Assembly (NCBI GenBank): GCA_012728445.1
Contig: JAAYFA010000362.1
Span: forward strand, 1-9,440
DNA length: 9,440 bases
Reading direction: 5' to 3'
Source: Clostridiales bacterium
Lineage (GTDB): Bacteria; Bacillota; Clostridia; Oscillospirales; Acutalibacteraceae
Numbering within the stretch: the stretch's first letter is position 1; the number at the start of each line of letters is the position of its first letter. The notes beneath the pieces were generated by a model that saw nothing but the letters and a program-made list of their open reading frames with translations, made no database searches and was not told the origin of the DNA. Shown here piece after piece: positions 5,936 through 9,440 of the stretch. The translations under genes were made by a program, and so were the position numbers.

Positions 5936-6853
5936 TTAATTCTCCGTCTCGGGTTTTATAACCGCCGTCTTTAGTATGGTAAGGTCGAGCGTTGCTTTTT
6001 GCCCGGGGTATGTAGCATCTTCGGTTTTAAGGAGTTCTGCCGCAAATACAAGCCTATTTTCAAGCAATTTGGGTGTGCCAAGGTGCATTCTTATCCGACC
6101 TTGGTATGTGAGCCACACATCGGTTGTATTCGATATATCAATAAGCGTGATCCCTTGTATGGCGCTGCTGCTGATGGCGGCGAGGAGTTCTTTGTAAATT
6201 TCAAGCGGCGACGCCAAGGCGCCGTCCTGCGTGTCTATTTCAAGTATATACCCTACCTGCACGGTTTTGGGCGGTGGGCATCGGAGCAGTGGCACTCCTT
6301 CGGCTGGCGGTTGTGTTGTGCGTTCGAGGACTTTACCGATTTTATCTAAAAGAATAAAGTCATTGCCTTGCGCAATAGCGACGGCGGCCTGTGTTTCGGT
6401 CAGAATAAAACGGATTGTACCGGGCATTTTGCGGCTGATTTCAGCTTTGCCGATATAGGGCAGGTTCGTTTCAATACGCTCTGCTGCAAGTTCAATATCG
6501 CTGAAAAATAGGTTTTTACCGATTGCTAGCCCCGAGATAGCAAAAACTTGCTCTGCATCATAAACAGTTGTACCTTCCACCGTATAGTCGGTGACTTTGA
6601 AAATTGCAAAAAACCCGTAAATCAAACCGCCGATGAGCGTTGAAATAATTAGCAATGCGCTGATTATTACAAACAGCAAGCGGCGTTTTTGCTTCTTCTT
6701 GTTTTTTTCGACCAGACGCTGCCGCTCCCCGGGCGTCATTTGCCGCCGAGAATGTTGATTTTTTGGTATTTTTGCATTTGTGCCCATTGGACGCCCTTCC
6801 CCCGGTGCGGACACCGGATATTCGTGCTCATACAAATCAGTTGATGATGTCAC
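5936..6853 (-). CDS. ftsQ: cell division protein FtsQ/DivIB
   Basis: This is the bitopic divisome protein that works with FtsL and FtsB/DivIC to assemble and regulate septal peptidoglycan synthesis. The 305 residues comprise a basic cytoplasmic tail (1-57, ending NKKKQKRR), one transmembrane helix (about 58-84), a POTRA domain (about 85-155: FKVTDYTVEGTTVYDAEQV, LPYIGKAEISRKMPGTI) and the extracytoplasmic FtsQ/DivIB beta domain (about 156-295), with ILLDKIGKVLE at 167-177. Identification rests on this architecture and the dcw context. The start given is GTG 6853, which overlaps the murG stop by four bases (GTGA) and implies translational coupling. It has only a weak AAAAAGAA upstream. An in-frame ATG at 6787 (residue 23) with a purine-rich site in front is a credible alternative that would shorten only the cytoplasmic tail. 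Confidence 0.9.
   Translation of the reverse strand: MTSSTDLYEHEYPVSAPGEGRPMGTNAKIPKNQHSRRQMTPGERQRLVEKNKKKQKRRLLFVIISALLIISTLIGGLIYGFFAIFKVTDYTVEGTTVYDAEQVFAISGLAIGKNLFFSDIELAAERIETNLPYIGKAEISRKMPGTIRFILTETQAAVAIAQGNDFILLDKIGKVLERTTQPPAEGVPLLRCPPPKTVQVGYILEIDTQDGALASPLEIYKELLAAISSSAIQGITLIDISNTTDVWLTYQGRIRMHLGTPKLLENRLVFAAELLKTEDATYPGQKATLDLTILKTAVIKPETEN
6794..6803 (-). promoter_or_regulatory. SD-like site before an internal ftsQ start (ATG 6787)
   Basis: On the minus strand this is GGGGGAAGGG, six bases before an in-frame ATG at 6787-6785. It is stronger than the purine run before the annotated GTG. It could mark the real start or a second start that yields a 283-residue FtsQ, or it may simply be Gly codons (PGEGR) in coding sequence. 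Confidence 0.3.
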
Positions 6854-7986
6854 TTCTTTTTGTTTGCCAGTGTTTCAATACACGCCACTATGCGCTGTGC
6901 GGAATCGGGCACAGCCATTTTTTGGGCATTGGCACCGATTTGCGCCATTCTTGCAGGATTGCTTAGCAGCCGGTTCACCTCTTGCGTAAGGCGCTCACCG
7001 GTCAAGTCTTTTTCCTCAATCATAACGGCAGCATCATTTTCGACAAGTGCCATGGCATTGTGGTACTGATGATTTTCCGCTACGTTTGGAGAAGGAATCA
7101 AGATGGCGGGCTTGCCCAAAGCCTGAATTTCGCTGAGTGAACTGGCACCCGCGCGGCTCACGACCAGATCCGCAGCGGCTAGGCAGCGCTCCATGTCGTT
7201 GATATATTCTCGTATCATAACGTGTTTTTCTTTTTTAAGATCAATGCCTTTTTGTTTTAACAAACCGGGCAGCCAAGTACCACTGTTGCCGGTCGCGTGT
7301 ATAAAATAACAATCTGCTGCCCGGTGCTTTGCATGGATCAGCTCCCCCACTGCCTCATTCATCGAACGGGCACCAAGGCTGCCGCCCATGGACAAAATCA
7401 TGGGGCGTTCATCAAGACCCAGCTCCTGTCGGCTTTTGGCCCTGTCTGCGCCGGCAAGTTCGCCCCTGACGGGCAGACCCGTGAGCACGACAGTCCCCTT
7501 TGAATGTAGTCGTTTCCCCGCTGCCGCAACGGTCAACATTACGCAATCGGCATTTTTTGCAACGGCTTTGTTGGCAACGCCGGGGTATGCGTTTTGCTCG
7601 TGAATGGCGGTGGGTATGCGGAGTTTTTGTGCCATGCGCAATACCGGCCCGCTAACATAGCCGCCCAACCCAACCACTACATCGGGCTTAAAGTCTTGCA
7701 GAATTTTTTTCGCCTGACGGGACGATTTCAGCAGTTTAGCGAGGGTCGATAGGTTCCGTTTTAAGCTTTTAATACTGATGTCGCGGCGAAAGCCACTGAT
7801 GCCAATGCTTTTAAAGTCAAAGCCGGCCGCCGGAATTAGGCGCGCTTCCATTTTATCGGCGGTGCCGACAAATAGAATTTTCGCTTGTGGACTCGTTTGC
7901 CGTATGAGACCCGCAACGGCAAGTGCCGGGTTGATGTGCCCACCCGTGCCGCCCGCGGCAAATAAGATTTTTTTATTGCCCAGCAT
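6850..7986 (-). CDS. murG: undecaprenyl-PP-MurNAc-pentapeptide GlcNAc transferase MurG
   Basis: MurG transfers GlcNAc from UDP-GlcNAc to lipid I, forming lipid II on the inner face of the membrane. It is a GT-B glycosyltransferase of family 28, and 378 residues is close to the usual length. The N-terminal Rossmann domain carries the glycine loop GGTGGH (12-17, with the conserved catalytic-site His), VGLGGYVSGP (105-114) and HEQN (129-132). The C-terminal UDP-GlcNAc-binding domain has the second glycine loop GGSLGA (201-206), SRAGASSLSE (277-286), ALGKPAILIP (289-298) and NHQYHNA (305-311). The ATG start is 24 bases after the ftsW stop; upstream purines (AAGGCGG, within 7994-8000) are a modest SD. 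The stop overlaps the ftsQ GTG, so the genes are probably translated in series. Confidence 0.97.
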   Translation of the reverse strand: MLGNKKILFAAGGTGGHINPALAVAGLIRQTSPQAKILFVGTADKMEARLIPAAGFDFKSIGISGFRRDISIKSLKRNLSTLAKLLKSSRQAKKILQDFKPDVVVGLGGYVSGPVLRMAQKLRIPTAIHEQNAYPGVANKAVAKNADCVMLTVAAAGKRLHSKGTVVLTGLPVRGELAGADRAKSRQELGLDERPMILSMGGSLGARSMNEAVGELIHAKHRAADCYFIHATGNSGTWLPGLLKQKGIDLKKEKHVMIREYINDMERCLAAADLVVSRAGASSLSEIQALGKPAILIPSPNVAENHQYHNAMALVENDAAVMIEEKDLTGERLTQEVNRLLSNPARMAQIGANAQKMAVPDSAQRIVACIETLANKKK

Positions 7987-8010
7987 AATCGCACCGCCTT
8001 GTATCTTTTT

Positions 8011-9348
8011 TTATGATTTATCCATCTTCGCTGTTCTTGAAACGGAAAGCACCATGCCCATTTCCGCAAGCAGTATCAGCAAGGAAGTGCCCCCGTAACT
8101 GATGAAGGGCAGACTGATCCCGGTGTTTGGTATGGTGTCGGTCACGACCGCAATGTGTATGACCGCCTGTAACCCGACTTGGAACAGGATACCTGTTACC
8201 AGGAGCGAACCGAAGCGGTCTTTTGCTCTGGAGGCAATCACAAAACCGCGCCACATGAGCAGTCCGAACAATATAATGATCAACAGCGCACCGATAAATC
8301 CGAATTCCTCACAAATGATTGAAAAAATGAAATCATTATGTGCTTCGGACAAATAAACATGTTTTTGGAGCGAATTACCCAAGCCCTTACCCAGCATACC
8401 GCCTGATGCGATCGCATACAAAGAGTTGTTTGTTTGCCAGCGGGCGCCAAGGGGATCGTAATCTTTTTTAAGCCATGCAAATATCCGCACAAGCATATAG
8501 GGTGCACTTTGGGGATCTCTGCCCCACGCCACAAACTGAGCCGGTAAAAAAGAGGCTGCCTCGTCCGGTTTATTAACGACCATCCAAAACGCATAGATTG
8601 CCCCCACGGCTAATACCAGCCCAATGGTACCAAAAAATATAAACCAGCGAAGCTTTGCGCCGCTGAGGAACAGCATAATCAGGCCGATACCAAAAATCAA
8701 AATTGTGCCGGAAAGATGGTTCTCCTTATATATAAGCCCACTCATGAAGATAATCGCCAGCACATACGGCCACAGCAGAGTGACTCTTTTCGCTATTTGC
8801 TTGTAATTGCGTTCCATCCCCCAGGCACAGAACATAATCAGGCCAAGCTTTGCCACCTCGGATGGCTGAAACTGACCAACAATCGGCAGCGCCATATAGC
8901 GCTTGATGCCACCCCTACCCTCGAGTTTGATAAAATAAAACAACACGACAATGAGCAGAATAATCGACACAATAAGCGCCAGCACGGAGAGTTGTTTGAT
9001 AAAATCGTGATTGATTTTTGAAAACAAATATAAAACGACGATTCCCATAAGAGAGAAAATAATTTGTTTTGTGATGTAGTAATAGGGGTTGTTCAGAATT
9101 TTACCGGAGGAGTCGTTGAGGGCCATAATATAACTTGACGAGAAAACCATGATGAGCCCCGCGCTCATCAAAAACAAAACGATAATCAGAAAGGTCAAAT
9201 CCATGTCGCCTTTCACAAAATAATCTTTCAGTTTTCTTCTTTTGAGGAAGGAGAAATATTCCCAAAACTTTCTCCGTGCGGCGGATTTGAGATCGTTTTT
9301 CAACCGCTCTTTATCCGATAGAATGTTTTTATTTTGAGCCCCGGTCAT
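8011..9348 (-). CDS. ftsW: peptidoglycan glycosyltransferase FtsW (SEDS family)
   Basis: FtsW is the polytopic lipid II polymerase that works with a class B PBP to build septal glycan. The 445 residues begin with a long charged cytoplasmic tail (1-50) followed by about ten membrane segments. Family motifs include LIMVFSSSY (65-73), GGIKRY (146-151), QPSEVAKL (161-168), ENHLSGTI (209-216), SLYAIASGGMLGKGLG (309-324), EAHNDFIFSIICEEFG (335-350, with D339 at the position regarded as catalytic) and PNTGISLPFISYGGTSL (407-423). The extracellular region around 258-282 appears longer than in typical FtsW. SpoVE and RodA are close relatives; the dcw location and adjoining murG favour FtsW or SpoVE. 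The ATG at 9348 has a strong G-rich SD (AGGGGGG, starting near 9361). Gene order with murG and ftsQ is the classic division cluster. Confidence 0.95.
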   Translation of the reverse strand: MTGAQNKNILSDKERLKNDLKSAARRKFWEYFSFLKRRKLKDYFVKGDMDLTFLIIVLFLMSAGLIMVFSSSYIMALNDSSGKILNNPYYYITKQIIFSLMGIVVLYLFSKINHDFIKQLSVLALIVSIILLIVVLFYFIKLEGRGGIKRYMALPIVGQFQPSEVAKLGLIMFCAWGMERNYKQIAKRVTLLWPYVLAIIFMSGLIYKENHLSGTILIFGIGLIMLFLSGAKLRWFIFFGTIGLVLAVGAIYAFWMVVNKPDEAASFLPAQFVAWGRDPQSAPYMLVRIFAWLKKDYDPLGARWQTNNSLYAIASGGMLGKGLGNSLQKHVYLSEAHNDFIFSIICEEFGFIGALLIIILFGLLMWRGFVIASRAKDRFGSLLVTGILFQVGLQAVIHIAVVTDTIPNTGISLPFISYGGTSLLILLAEMGMVLSVSRTAKMDKS

Positions 9349-9399
9349 TGTCCGCCCCCCTCGCTATCTTAAAATTGTCAAACATGCTGTTTTCTCCGA

Positions 9400-9440
9400 C
9401 TATTTGAGGTAATACCCGCCATAGTACATCACGAGTATCC
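9400..9440 (-). CDS. possible 3' end of the preceding dcw gene (12 codons visible)
   Basis: One minus-strand frame is open from the right edge to a TAG at 9402-9400 and would end in ILVMYYGGYYLK. A stop 51 bases before ftsW suits an operon. The hydrophobic tail would fit a membrane protein such as MraY, which often lies just upstream in such clusters, but twelve codons cannot identify a gene. Other frames are possible, and the segment may be non-coding. Confidence 0.25.
   Translation of the reverse strand, partial: ILVMYYGGYYLK

Noticed and set aside
9374..9379. Perfect TTGACA hexamer on the minus strand ahead of ftsW
   Set aside because: The position 17 bases downstream is GGGGCG, with no -10 element, and the hexamer sits too close to the start codon.
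9340..9400. Resemblance of SMFDNFK..RG to the end of MurD
   Set aside because: The similarity covers only a few residues, needs a gap, and the preceding residues do not look like MurD; it is probably chance.

Overview
The window looks like ordinary chromosome from a low-to-moderate GC Gram-positive bacterium, most likely class Clostridia (Oscillospirales/Ruminococcaceae-like is my guess). The reasons are purine-rich Shine-Dalgarno sites ahead of most genes, GTG and TTG starts, a DNA polymerase I whose proofreading domain has lost its metal ligands, a DivIB-type FtsQ, and the order ftsW-murG-ftsQ-ftsZ. No phage, transposase, CRISPR array, tRNA or rRNA is visible. No stretch over 300 bases lacks a gene.

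Layout. Bases 1-1975 (minus) hold the first 658 codons of polA, cut by the left edge just after polymerase motif A. A 271-base divergent spacer (1976-2246) follows. It contains candidate promoters for both flanking genes and an unexpected long imperfect hairpin built from degenerate 11-base units. Bases 2247-3221 (plus) encode a tRNA-dihydrouridine synthase of the DusB/NifR3 type. Bases 3341-4558 (plus), behind their own candidate promoter, encode an exported calcineurin-like metallophosphoesterase. This gene converges on ftsZ, and a strong hairpin terminator lies between them. From 4648 to 9348 everything is on the minus strand: in transcription order ftsW, murG, ftsQ/divIB and ftsZ, the end of a division and cell wall (dcw) cluster. 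A short open frame at the right edge may be the tail of the preceding gene.

How the genes work together. MurG makes lipid II on the inner face of the membrane, FtsW polymerises it into septal glycan, DivIB helps assemble and regulate the septal synthase complex, and FtsZ forms the ring that positions them. murG and ftsQ overlap by 4 bases and ftsW-murG are 24 bases apart, so these three look like one translationally linked unit. ftsZ has a 124-base leader with a near-consensus sigma-A promoter, so it can be expressed separately. No ftsA lies between ftsQ and ftsZ, and the FtsZ C-terminal tail departs from the usual FtsA/SepF-binding peptide.

The genes themselves are mostly conventional. The observations most worth following are the structured, repeat-built element in the polA/dus spacer, whose G-U pairs favour a plus-strand RNA, and the unusual FtsZ tail and linker.
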